The notes under the pieces: model-generated | Told to the model about the DNA's origin: nothing | What the model saw: the letters and a program-made list of their open reading frames with translations, nothing else | Database searches by the model: none | Shown here: in pieces, positions 44,577-52,301 of the stretch | Numbering within the stretch: position 1 is the stretch's first letter | How the letters are laid out: each line of letters opens with the position of its first letter | Origin: Alteribacter lacisalsi | GTDB taxonomy: Bacteria; Bacillota; Bacilli; Bacillales; Salisediminibacteriaceae | Reading direction: 5' to 3' | Length of the DNA: 64,000 nt | Assembly (NCBI RefSeq): GCF_003226345.1 | Contig: NZ_PDOF01000001.1 | Coordinates: 868,001 to 932,000 of the forward strand | Program-made: the position numbers and the translations under genes

Positions 44577-45464
44577 ATGAATACGAATTATAAACTAGTC
44601 AGACATATTACCGTAATTGGCTCCGGTGTCATGGGCCGGGGAATTGCCTATGTCAGCGCGGCAGCGGGATTTTCCACAATTCTCGTAGATATTAATGAAC
44701 AGGCACTTGAGGCAGCAGCCGGTGAAATAAGAAAAACTTTTCAAAAAGGTGTAGAGAGGGCAAAAATCACTGCTGAGGAGGCAGAATATGCCCAGGAGAG
44801 ACTCCGCTATACAAATTCCATAAATGAAGGGGCTGCTGAAGCAGATCTGATTATTGAAGCTGTACCGGAAAATCTGGATATAAAGAAGGCTGTTTTTCAG
44901 CAGCTGGAAGAGGATGCTCAGGACTCCTGTCTCTTTGCCACCAATACGTCAACCATGAGTCCGACAGAAATCGGCTCATTTACATCCCGCCCGGAGCGTA
45001 CTATTGCCATGCACTTTTTTAACCCGGTTCATAAAATGCCGCTTGTAGAGATCGTTCGCGGTCTTGAAACGAGTGACCAAACAGCCAAGATTGCTGAACA
45101 GACAGCAAGACAGATGGGCAAGGAAACCGTCGTTGTGAATGAATTCCCGGGCTTTGTCACCAGCAGAATCAGTGCCCTGGTAGGAAACGAAGCGTTTTAC
45201 ATGCTTCAGGAAGGTGTCGGAACGCCTGAAGAAATAGACCGGGCCATTAAGCTGGGACTGAATTATCCAATGGGGCCCTTCGAGCTGGGTGATCTGGTCG
45301 GTCTGGACACACGATTGAACAATCTTAACTACCTCCATAAGACATTGGGAGAAAAATACCGTCCTTCGCCGCTGCTGGTTAAGTACGTAAAAGCCGGACG
45401 TCTTGGCAGAAAAACCGGAAAAGGTGTTTATGAATACACGAGCAGGAAGGAGGAGGTCCGATGA
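44577..45464 (+). CDS. paaH: 3-hydroxyacyl-CoA dehydrogenase (PaaH/Hbd type)
   Basis: A 295-aa NAD-dependent dehydrogenase. Rossmann motif VIGSGVMGRGIAYVSAAAG, then IEAVPENLDIK, and the catalytic His region AMHFFNPVHKMPLVEIV. It would oxidise 3-hydroxyadipyl-CoA. ACAGGAGGTACTC precedes the ATG. Its stop codon overlaps the thiolase start by 4 bases. Confidence 0.9.
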   Translation: MNTNYKLVRHITVIGSGVMGRGIAYVSAAAGFSTILVDINEQALEAAAGEIRKTFQKGVERAKITAEEAEYAQERLRYTNSINEGAAEADLIIEAVPENLDIKKAVFQQLEEDAQDSCLFATNTSTMSPTEIGSFTSRPERTIAMHFFNPVHKMPLVEIVRGLETSDQTAKIAEQTARQMGKETVVVNEFPGFVTSRISALVGNEAFYMLQEGVGTPEEIDRAIKLGLNYPMGPFELGDLVGLDTRLNNLNYLHKTLGEKYRPSPLLVKYVKAGRLGRKTGKGVYEYTSRKEEVR

Positions 45465-46660
45465 AAACAGCGGTCATAGTAGATGCCGTCAGAACGCCAA
45501 TCGGAAGATACAAAGGCGCTCTTAAGTCGGTCCGCCCGGATGATCTGGGGGCTGTTGTTATTCGTGCGCTGCTCGATCGTAATCCGGCTCTTCGACCGGA
45601 AGATATTGAGGAAGTCGTTATGGGAAATGCCAACGGGGCGGGAGAAGACAACAGAAACGTAGCGAGAATGTCTGCCCTTCTTGCAGGTCTCCCTGTTGAA
45701 GCAGCCGGGACGACTGTGAACCGTTTGTGCGGCTCGGGACTTGATGCGGTCGCGTATGCAGCCCGTGCCATACTTGCGGGAGAGGGTGACGTATTTATTG
45801 CAGGCGGAACAGAGAGTATGACCCGTGCCCCATTCGTAATGGCAAAGCCGGAAAGAGATTTCCCCCGAGGTGATATGACTATTCATGATACAACAATTGG
45901 ATGGCGGTTTGTAAACACAAAGATGAAAGAAATGTACGGTACGGATTCAATGCCTGAAACGGCAGACAATGTGGCAGAGCGGTTTAATGTGACCCGTGAG
46001 GATCAGGATGCCTTTGCCTACCAGAGTCAGATGCGGGCAAAAGCAGCGATGGAAACGGGACGGTTTGCTGATGAAATCGTACCCGTAACGTGGCAGGACC
46101 GTAAAGGAAATACGGTTACTGTGGATACTGATGAACATCCCAGACCTGAAGTGACGCCCGAGAAGCTTGCTGCACTCCGCCCCCTTTTCGAAGGCGGTTC
46201 CGTAACAGCAGGTAATGCATCAGGTGTAAATGATGGCGCTTCCGTCCTTCTGGTGATGAGCAGGGAAAAAGCGGACGCTCTTGGTCTTGAACCGCTTGCC
46301 GAATATGTGACTACAGCAACGGCGGGTCTTGAGCCCGCAATTATGGGAACAGGGCCAGTTCATTCTACAAAAAAGGCGCTTGAACGGAGCGGATTGACCG
46401 TGGGAGATCTGGGATTAATAGAGCTTAACGAAGCTTTTGCATCCCAGTCTGTTGAATGTGTCCGCCAGCTCGGTCTTTCGGAGGAGATTGTGAACGTTAA
46501 TGGCGGAGCGATCGCATTTGGTCATCCTCTAGGTGCGAGTGGAGCCCGTATTCTTACAACGCTTGTTCATGAAATGAAGCGGCGTAATGTGGACTGCGGA
46601 TTGGCAACCATGTGTGTCGGGGTCGGTCAGGGTATAAGTATGATTGTAAGAAAACCTTAA
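45461..46660 (+). CDS. paaJ: Thiolase (3-oxoadipyl-CoA / acetyl-CoA acyltransferase)
   Basis: A 399-aa thiolase. TVNRLCGSGLDAVAYAAR carries the acyl-enzyme Cys, VNGGAIAFGHPLGASGAR the active-site His, and CVGVGQGISMIV the second Cys. It would release acetyl-CoA and succinyl-CoA in the last step of phenylacetyl-CoA degradation. Overlaps paaH; the substrate is inferred from context. Confidence 0.9.
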   Translation: MKTAVIVDAVRTPIGRYKGALKSVRPDDLGAVVIRALLDRNPALRPEDIEEVVMGNANGAGEDNRNVARMSALLAGLPVEAAGTTVNRLCGSGLDAVAYAARAILAGEGDVFIAGGTESMTRAPFVMAKPERDFPRGDMTIHDTTIGWRFVNTKMKEMYGTDSMPETADNVAERFNVTREDQDAFAYQSQMRAKAAMETGRFADEIVPVTWQDRKGNTVTVDTDEHPRPEVTPEKLAALRPLFEGGSVTAGNASGVNDGASVLLVMSREKADALGLEPLAEYVTTATAGLEPAIMGTGPVHSTKKALERSGLTVGDLGLIELNEAFASQSVECVRQLGLSEEIVNVNGGAIAFGHPLGASGARILTTLVHEMKRRNVDCGLATMCVGVGQGISMIVRKP

Positions 46661-46703
46661 ACAGCATTCCAATCCTGTGACGAAATTGCAGTCGTGCGTA
46701 AAA

Positions 46704-46732
46704 TTTACATCGGATTAGTTTTCCGCTATAAT
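46704..46732 (+). promoter_or_regulatory. Putative original promoter of paaX
   Basis: TTTACA (46704-46709) and TATAAT (46727-46732), 17-base spacer. TAATGT-GTAA-ACATTA at 46729-46744 is a perfect 6-bp dyad over the -10 box and may be an operator. Two repeats lie between this promoter and paaX. Confidence 0.6.
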
Positions 46733-46746
46733 GTGTAAACATTAAC

Positions 46747-47036
46747 AAAATGAGTATCCCTTTGAGTCAGCAGAGTCCCTAATCCTCCATTTATATAACA
46801 AGCGAAGCTGCAATCCAGGAGCGAGACTCCTGCGGCAGTGAAGAGCGTTTACATCTCGATTAAGCTCCGATTTGCTTCGACACAGCGAGCCTCGTAGCTT
46901 TGCTTGAAGAGGAAGAAGCAGATTGGCCAGGCGAGACCCCACAATGCAAAGCATTAGGAGGCTTGCCGGCACCGCCGCGGGAAGCGAGCGGATGGCTTGC
47001 AGTGGAGATCTTACTGACAGATGGGATAATCATTTT
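46747..47036 (+). repeat. Intergenic repeat type B2
   Basis: AAAATGAGTATCCCTTTGAG and CTGACAGATGGGATAATCATTTT (in part) are inverted copies of one another at the ends. The interior holds GCGAGACTCCTGCGGC, GGCGAGACCCC, AGGAGGCTTGCCGG and CGCGGGAAGCGAGCGGATGGC (in part), the type B core. No target duplication was identified. It sits between the paaX promoter and gene. Confidence 0.6.
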
Positions 47037-47048
47037 AAAAAACTGTAT

Positions 47049-47210
47049 AAGTGAGTATACCTTTTGTCAGAAAATGTTTGTAATGCCCTCCTGCACGCCG
47101 GGAGCGAGCGGGACTCCCGAGACATTGGGGACAGTCACTCCGGCACTGCGGAAAGCAGGCGATGGCATGCAGCAAAGCTTTGCGAAACTGACGGACGGAT
47201 ATACTCACTT
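47049..47210 (+). repeat. Intergenic repeat type B3
   Basis: AAGTGAGTATACCTTTTGTC and GGATATACTCACTT mark inverted ends. The interior has CCCTCCTGCACGCCGGGAG, GGGACTCCCGAG and GCGGAAAGCAGGCGATGGC. It abuts B2 with a 12-base gap and ends 45 bases before the paaX start. Confidence 0.62.
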
Positions 47211-47255
47211 AAAGCTGTCTGTGCGGCGCATCAGGAAAGAGAGAAGGTTTATGGT

Positions 47256-48146
47256 ATGGAAGAGAGTCTGAACACAAGATCAATGATATTTACCCTTTAT
47301 GGGGACTATATCCGGCATTACGGCAATGAGATTTGGATCGGAAGTCTAATTCAGCTTCTGAAGGAATTCGGTCATAACGAACAGTCTATCCGGGCAGCCA
47401 TTTCCCGTATGAACAAACAGGGATGGGTGCAATCGAGAAAGGAAGGGAACAAAAGCTTTTATTTCCTTTCAGACAGAGGTGTCAGCAGGATGGATGAGGC
47501 GGCCGAAAGGATCTTTAAGCTTAGAAATGACAAATGGGACGGAAAATGGCGGATGCTTTTGTATACCATTCCCGAAGCAAAGCGAAACCTGAGGGATGAA
47601 CTTAGAAAAGAGCTCGTCTGGAGCGGGTTCGGGACTTTGTCCAACAGCTGCTGGATTAGTCCGAACCGTCTTGATAAACAGGTGGAAAACCTGATTGCTA
47701 AATACGGAATTGAGGACTATGTGCACTTTTTTGTTTCCGAGCACAAAGGGCCGCGGACGAGCAGGCAGGTAGTTGAGGAAAGCTGGAACCTGGATGATAT
47801 TAATAAAAGGTACCAGTCGTTTATTTCCACTTATAGCGAAAAATTTATTATTGATAAAAACAAGATAGAAAAAGGCAGCATGCCTGATGGGGAATGCTTT
47901 GTAGAGCGGACCAAGCTTGTACACGAGTACCGGAAGTTCCTTTTTGTGGATCCGGGGCTCCCTGATGAACTCCTACCCGACCAGTGGCTTGGTGTATATG
48001 CTGCGGCCCTTTTCAGTGACTATTACCGCGCTCTTGCAGAGCCGGCAAGTCGTTTTTTCGAATCAATCTTCCGGGAAGGCAACGAGATTACCAGGCGGAG
48101 CAGGGAGTACAATGCGTTTTCACATCCGCTGATGGTAAATGAATAG
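47256..48146 (+). CDS. paaX: Phenylacetic acid degradation repressor PaaX
   Basis: A 296-aa GntR-like repressor that in E. coli is released by phenylacetyl-CoA. The N-terminal winged helix is SMIFTLYGDYIRHYGNEIWI (in part) and SIRAAISRMNKQGWVQSRK, followed by the PaaX central domain (WDGKWRMLLYTIPEAKRNLR) and C-terminal domain. ATG at 47256 follows GAGAAGG; the longer frame from 47064 would run through repeat B3 and is rejected. It is separated from its likely promoter by about 500 bases of repeats. Confidence 0.92.
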   Translation: MEESLNTRSMIFTLYGDYIRHYGNEIWIGSLIQLLKEFGHNEQSIRAAISRMNKQGWVQSRKEGNKSFYFLSDRGVSRMDEAAERIFKLRNDKWDGKWRMLLYTIPEAKRNLRDELRKELVWSGFGTLSNSCWISPNRLDKQVENLIAKYGIEDYVHFFVSEHKGPRTSRQVVEESWNLDDINKRYQSFISTYSEKFIIDKNKIEKGSMPDGECFVERTKLVHEYRKFLFVDPGLPDELLPDQWLGVYAAALFSDYYRALAEPASRFFESIFREGNEITRRSREYNAFSHPLMVNE

Positions 48147-48321
48147 GGAGTTTGGAGCCTGGGAGGACATATGTCTTTCCGGGCTTTTCCGGCTATAAGG
48201 TGTTTTTCTTACAGAAGAAGGAGAAGCCGGTTGCGCCGGCGAATGTTTTACAGGATTATAATGTATCTGGAAAGGGTATCCAATAGGAGCGGCTTTTTTA
48301 AACCGGAGAGGGGGGGACCGC

Positions 48322-48879
48322 TTGATTCTGGACATCCTGTTCTTTTTGATTACTGCAGTGTGGCTTTTGGAATTTGTTCTTTTCAGAGACCGTAAACCGA
48401 ATGAAGGAACAAAAAGGGAAAAACGGTCCTTTCGCTGGATTGTCGCTGCAGTTGCCGTAACGATTTTCATCTCTGTAGTAAGCAGAGAAAGCGTGTTTAT
48501 TGTACTGCCGGATCACAGTATGTTTGCAGTATCGGGGCTTCTGATTTACAGTTTCGGCGTTTTACTCAGGTACTGGGGAATCCTGGAACTCGGTAGAATG
48601 TTCTCCCGTGATGTAGCAGTGGAATCCGAGGTTGATCTGGTGAGTTCCGGTCCCTACCGGAAACTCAGACACCCCCTGTACACGGCACTTCTGTTTTGTA
48701 CTGCAGGTATTGCTTTATTTATGGGCAGTGCTGCCGGGCTTGCGGCCGTTATTGTTTTCGTACTGCCGGCACTGGTTATGAGGATGAGGCTTGAAGAGCG
48801 CATGCTTATTGAAGTTCTTGGAGACGGGTACCGGTCATGGTGTTCTTCACGTTACCGGTTTATTCCTTATCTTTACTAA
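48322..48879 (+). CDS. Isoprenylcysteine carboxyl methyltransferase-family membrane protein
   Basis: A 185-aa membrane protein with about four or five helices. The C-terminal signature VSSGPYRKLRHPLYTALL and the late RMRLEERML ... GDGYRSW belong to the ICMT/PEMT superfamily of SAM-dependent membrane methyltransferases. TTG at 48322 follows GAGAGGGGGGACCGC. It sits 20 bases before a carotenoid desaturase gene, so it may act on a terpenoid product. This is inference. Confidence 0.75.
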   Translation: MILDILFFLITAVWLLEFVLFRDRKPNEGTKREKRSFRWIVAAVAVTIFISVVSRESVFIVLPDHSMFAVSGLLIYSFGVLLRYWGILELGRMFSRDVAVESEVDLVSSGPYRKLRHPLYTALLFCTAGIALFMGSAAGLAAVIVFVLPALVMRMRLEERMLIEVLGDGYRSWCSSRYRFIPYLY

Positions 48880-48899
48880 ATATTAGAGGAGGAAAGTGG

Positions 48900-50399
48900 A
48901 TGGGAAAAAAACGCGTGGTGGTTATTGGTGGAGGACTTGGCGGCCTTTCGGCTGCAATAAGACTTGCGGCTGACGGGCATGAAGTGAAGGTGCTGGAAAA
49001 AAACGAGCGTGCCGGCGGAAAACTGAACCAGCGCTCGGGGAAAGGATTTACCTTTGACACCGGCCCCTCGATTCTTACAATGCCCTGGGTACTGGAAAAA
49101 CTGTTCAAAAGCGCAGGGAAAGATCTATCCGATTATATGACGATCACCCGGATTGAGCCGGGCTGGCGTTCTTTTTTTGAAGACGGGACCAGATTGGACA
49201 TGGTAGCGGATATCCCTCAGATGCTTCATGAACTCCGCAGTGTGAATCCAAAAGATGCATCAAAATATTTTGACTACCTCCAGTACGCACATGAAATGTA
49301 TGAACTGTGTAAAAAGAGTTTCTATAAAGAGAGTATTTCCGGACTGTCAGAGCTTCGGCAGCTGCATTCCTTAAAAGAACTTCTCGGATTCGATCCGATG
49401 CGGACGGTGGCAGAGGGCACATCCAGATATTTTGAAGACAAGCGCCTGCAGCAGATGTTTAACTTTCTGGTGATGTATGTAGGCTCATCCCCTTACCATG
49501 CACCAGCGGTTCTGTCACAGCTTGCCTATGTCCAGCTAGGTATTGGTGTGCATTATGTGGAAGGCGGAATGTACAACATTGCCCGCGGTATGCTCAAGGT
49601 TCTTGACGAGCTTGGTGCCGAGGTTGTGACTGAAGCGGAAGTTACACGGATCGTAACGGAAGGGAAAGAAGCAACCGGAGTGGAGCTGGCAGACGGTTCA
49701 GTGGAACATGCGGATCTGATCGTATCCAATCTTGAAGTGATTCCTGCTTATGAATCTCTTCTTGAACCGGCTGTAAGTATGAAAAAAGCCGCCGAACTGG
49801 AAAAGACTTTTATACCGTCCGTATCCGGACTGGTCCTTCTTCTGGGCGTGAATAAAAAGTATCCCCAGCTTGCACACCATAATTTCTTTTTTGCAAATGA
49901 TATGGAACAGGAGTTCCGTCAGATTTACGATGAGGGGATTCCAGCTGATGATCCTACGGTTTACATTGGAGTATCTGCAAAATCCGACCCCTCCCAGGCA
50001 CCTGAAGGCAAAGAAAATCTGTTTGTCCTGACCCATGTTCCGCCCCTTAAGAAAGGAGAATCGTGGGAGAAGTATCGGGAAGACTACCGTGAGAAAGTCA
50101 TTGCTAAACTGGAAAGGCAGGGGCTTACAGGACTCAGGGAAGCCATTGAATTTGAGTATCAGTTTATTCCTGATGATCTTCAGAGTCTCTATGGTCCCAA
50201 TGGCGGTTCCATTTACGGAATTGCAGCAGACAAGAAGAAAAACGGCGGGTTTAAGGTTCCAAGTAAAAGCGACCTGTACGACAATCTCTATTTTGTAGGC
50301 GGCTCCACCCACCCAGGCGGCGGGGTGCCAATGGTAACATTATCAGGACAGCTGACTGCTGATCTGATTCAGAAAAACCTGGCTGAAGTTAAAGCGTAA
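48900..50399 (+). CDS. Phytoene desaturase-family carotenoid oxidoreductase (CrtN/CrtI-like)
   Basis: A 499-aa FAD-dependent enzyme. VVIGGGLGGLSAAIRLAADG binds FAD near the N terminus, followed by GGKLNQRSGKGFTFDTGPSI (part of the family signature); the C-terminal FVGGSTHPGGGVPMVTLSGQ is the second carotenoid motif. It may desaturate or oxidise C30 carotenoids, common in halophilic Bacilli. No squalene or phytoene synthase is adjacent, so the pathway cannot be fixed. AGAGGAGGAAAGTGG precedes the ATG. Confidence 0.87.
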   Translation: MGKKRVVVIGGGLGGLSAAIRLAADGHEVKVLEKNERAGGKLNQRSGKGFTFDTGPSILTMPWVLEKLFKSAGKDLSDYMTITRIEPGWRSFFEDGTRLDMVADIPQMLHELRSVNPKDASKYFDYLQYAHEMYELCKKSFYKESISGLSELRQLHSLKELLGFDPMRTVAEGTSRYFEDKRLQQMFNFLVMYVGSSPYHAPAVLSQLAYVQLGIGVHYVEGGMYNIARGMLKVLDELGAEVVTEAEVTRIVTEGKEATGVELADGSVEHADLIVSNLEVIPAYESLLEPAVSMKKAAELEKTFIPSVSGLVLLLGVNKKYPQLAHHNFFFANDMEQEFRQIYDEGIPADDPTVYIGVSAKSDPSQAPEGKENLFVLTHVPPLKKGESWEKYREDYREKVIAKLERQGLTGLREAIEFEYQFIPDDLQSLYGPNGGSIYGIAADKKKNGGFKVPSKSDLYDNLYFVGGSTHPGGGVPMVTLSGQLTADLIQKNLAEVKA

Positions 50400-50403
50400 T
50401 CGC

Positions 50404-50437
50404 AGACTCCCTGGTCCAAGGACCGGGGAGTTTTCAT
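50404..50437 (+). terminator. Intrinsic terminator of the carotenoid gene
   Basis: ACTCCCTGGTCC / GGACCGGGGAGT hairpin followed by TTTTCATTTT. Confidence 0.8.
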
Positions 50438-50445
50438 TTTATTAA

Positions 50446-50623
50446 GGATATGTTAAAGCTTGATGCTGATTATTCAAAAGTTGATTGCAGTGAACACGCG
50501 ACACTCCTGCTGGAACAGCGCCGGCTGAAGACCCCGCAGGGGCGATTTTCCCGAGGAGACTGAAGCGGTGCCCGTGGAAAGGGAGCGCGTTCGCTGCAAT
50601 CAACAATTAAATTTAACATAGAC
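50446..50623 (+). mobile_element. MITE-like repeat A4 (178 bp, decayed ends)
   Basis: GGATATGTTAAAGC at the left and TTTAACATAGAC at the right are degraded versions of the type A ends. The core matches closely (CGACACTCCTGCTGGAACAG, GAAGACCCCGCAGGGG, CCCGAGGAGACTGAAGCGG). Only a TATTAA motif recurs at both flanks, so any target duplication is worn. It lies between two terminators after the carotenoid gene. Confidence 0.7.
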
Positions 50624-50632
50624 TATTAAAAA

Positions 50633-50669
50633 AGAGGATACCGCAGTCTTTTCTGCGGAACTCTTTTTT
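50633..50669 (+). terminator. Orphan intrinsic terminator
   Basis: AGAGGATACCGCAG / CTGCGGAACTCT hairpin followed by six T residues, with no gene directly upstream; probably a second terminator of the carotenoid unit pushed away by repeat A4. Confidence 0.7.
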
Positions 50670-50677
50670 ATTTGCAA

Positions 50678-51060
50678 GAGGAATCGGGACATAATGCAGG
50701 ATTGGAGGGTGTTACGTCTCGATCGGAGAGGAATCGGAACATAATGCAGGATTGGAAGGGTGTTACGTCTCGATCGGAGAGGAATCGGAACATAATGCAG
50801 GATTGGAAGGGAGTTATGTCCCGATTGGAGAGGAATCGGAACATAATGCAGGATTGGAAGGGTGTTACGTCTCGATCAGAGAGGAATCGGGACATAATGC
50901 AGGATTGGAAGAGAGTTATGTCCCGATTGGAGAGTTTTCGAGACCTAACTCAGAATTCAGAAGGAGTTACGTCCTGAATGGAGAGTTTTCGAGACCTAAC
51001 TTAGAATTCAGAAGGAGTTATGTCCCGGTCGGAGAGGAATCGGGAAAACACTCAAAATTC
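50678..51060 (+). repeat. 51-bp tandem repeat array, about 7.5 units
   Basis: Seven units start at 50678 (50 bp), 50728, 50779, 50830, 50881, 50932 and 50983 (51 bp each), and a partial unit starts at 51034. Units 1-5 share GAGGAATCGG.ACATAATGC; units 6-7 are a second subtype starting GAGTTTTCGAGACCTAAC. Across each junction TTATGTCCCGATT and GAATCGGGACATAA form a hairpin around GGAGAG. Because 51 is a multiple of three, several frames stay open on both strands, but none has a ribosome binding site. The spacer-free layout excludes CRISPR. Confidence 0.85.
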
Positions 51061-51165
51061 TCCTAGTGTGGAACTATATGGCCTCTATTAAATAATGCAG
51101 CAGCAAGACATACTTGTATGGTGTCCGGTACGAGGCCTAACCTCAATACAACCGCATCTTTTGCA

Positions 51166-51194
51166 TTGACTCGAAACCCGGGCCATGGTAGAGT
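51166..51194 (+). promoter_or_regulatory. Promoter of the padR operon
   Basis: TTGACT (51166-51171) and TAGAGT (51189-51194), 17-base spacer. Transcription would start near 51201, leaving a leader of about 98 bases. Confidence 0.6.
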
Positions 51195-51201
51195 TGCAAC
51201 A

Positions 51202-51223
51202 GTATCATGTTTAGCAAGGTACC
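51202..51223 (+). promoter_or_regulatory. Putative PadR operator 1
   Basis: GTATCATGTTTAGCAAGGTACC, here split as GTATCATGTTT and AGCAAGGTACC, is an imperfect palindrome directly at the expected transcription start. It shares 14 of 17 bases with operator 2 over TGTTTANCAANNTACCG. Confidence 0.5.
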
Positions 51224-51258
51224 GGGCGGTGACCAATCCAGCCCTTTTTTATCACCAT

Positions 51259-51281
51259 GATACCTTGTTTAACAATATACC
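51259..51281 (+). promoter_or_regulatory. Putative PadR operator 2
   Basis: GATACCTTGTT and TAACAATATACC form a palindrome around TTGTTTAACAA, 57 bases after operator 1. The left half also complements the right half of operator 1, so the leader RNA could fold as well. Confidence 0.5.
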
Positions 51282-51298
51282 GATGAAGAGGTGACACA

Positions 51299-51637
51299 AT
51301 GATCTCAAAAAGTCAGATGCTGAAAGGAATTCTTGAAGGCTGTATTCTGGCCCTCATTAATGATAAGCCTGCTTATGGTTATGAACTGTCGGTCCTGCTT
51401 GGTAAAAAAGGACTGGGAACCATTAGTGAAGGATCGATTTATCCTGTGCTGCTTCGACTGCAGAAAGAAAAGCTTATTGAGGGGAAAATGGTCCGGTCCA
51501 GCAGCGGCCCGAGCAGGAAATATTATGTGCTTACTGACAGTGGAAAACAGGCTCTGACTGCTTTCCGCCGGGAATGGAACGATCTCCAGAACGGAGTAGA
51601 GAAAATTTTTACAGAATCAAAGGAGGAGAAAAGGTGA
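51299..51637 (+). CDS. PadR-family transcriptional regulator
   Basis: A 112-aa winged-helix repressor of the PadR s2-type with short C-terminal helix (MLKGILEGCILALINDKPAYGYE in part, GTISEGSIYPVLLRLQKEKLI in part, YYVLTDSGKQAL). It probably represses its own operon through the paired palindromes upstream. GAAGAGGTGACACA precedes the ATG. It overlaps the next gene by 4 bases, the common PadR plus membrane-protein arrangement. Confidence 0.9.
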   Translation: MISKSQMLKGILEGCILALINDKPAYGYELSVLLGKKGLGTISEGSIYPVLLRLQKEKLIEGKMVRSSSGPSRKYYVLTDSGKQALTAFRREWNDLQNGVEKIFTESKEEKR

Positions 51638-52269
51638 ACATACATGAACTGATCAAACAAAACCGCGACAGATCAAAACAACTGACCGGGGAACATGACG
51701 TGTTCTACCGTGAACTGAACGTGTATATAAACTCAAGTGATGCAGATGGAAAAGCAGCCCAGGAACTTCTTAGTGAGATTGCAGATCATTTGATTGAAGC
51801 CCAGCGTGAAGGAAAAACACCGGAAGACCTGTATGGCAAAAATCCGAAAATGTATGCAAGGGATCTGGTCGAGCAACTTCCGAAAGAGAGCCTGAAAGTG
51901 AAGATGTTAACCATAACCTATGCAGGATTTTTTGCAGCCGGTATTCTTCTTGCACTGAATGGGGTCTTGAAACTTTTTCTGCCGTTTATGTTCACAGCGT
52001 CCTTCCTGCTGTTGATCCCGGTGCTTCTGATTGGCGGATTTGCAACTCTGCTGACCCTCAGGCTGATGAAGTACAGTGCTTTTACCCGATTTAAGGTTCC
52101 CTGGCTGGCGCTGCTGCCCCAAGCAGTGTATATGGGAATTCTGGTGTGGCTGCTGCTTGACTACCGCCATCTGTTCACTTCCTACGATCCGGAATGGTAC
52201 ATTTATCTCGTAACGGCCGCCGCATGTGCCGGTATCGGACTTGCAGTAAAAGCACGGATGCCCTACTGA
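51634..52269 (+). CDS. DUF1129-like membrane protein
   Basis: A 211-aa protein with a soluble helical N-terminal half (residues 1-85) and four to five membrane helices thereafter (TYAGFFAAGILLALNGVL, FMFTASFLLLIPVLLIGGF, LALLPQAVYMGILVWLLL, YIYLVTAAACAGIGLAV). GTG at 51634 sits in GGTGA, overlapping the padR stop codon, with AAAGGAGGAGAAAAG upstream. Family name is tentative. It may be the sensor or target partner of the PadR regulator. Confidence 0.75.
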   Translation: MNIHELIKQNRDRSKQLTGEHDVFYRELNVYINSSDADGKAAQELLSEIADHLIEAQREGKTPEDLYGKNPKMYARDLVEQLPKESLKVKMLTITYAGFFAAGILLALNGVLKLFLPFMFTASFLLLIPVLLIGGFATLLTLRLMKYSAFTRFKVPWLALLPQAVYMGILVWLLLDYRHLFTSYDPEWYIYLVTAAACAGIGLAVKARMPY

Positions 52270-52301
52270 TGAATTGAATTCTTTCAGAATAGGAGTCAGC
52301 T

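Noticed and set aside
47064-47255. N-terminal extension of PaaX
   Set aside because: The extra 64 codons lie inside repeat B3 and do not resemble PaaX; the ATG at 47256 gives the normal N terminus.
48171-48395. 74-codon frame between paaX and the ICMT-like gene
   Set aside because: It is Arg-rich, lacks a ribosome binding site and overlaps the start of the better-supported gene at 48322.
50678-51060. Possible CRISPR array
   Set aside because: Units are contiguous 51-mers with no unique spacers, and no cas gene is present.
50668-51066. Open frames of 75-104 codons on both strands across the 51-bp array
   Set aside because: They arise because the repeat period is a multiple of three. None has a ribosome binding site or a non-repetitive portion.
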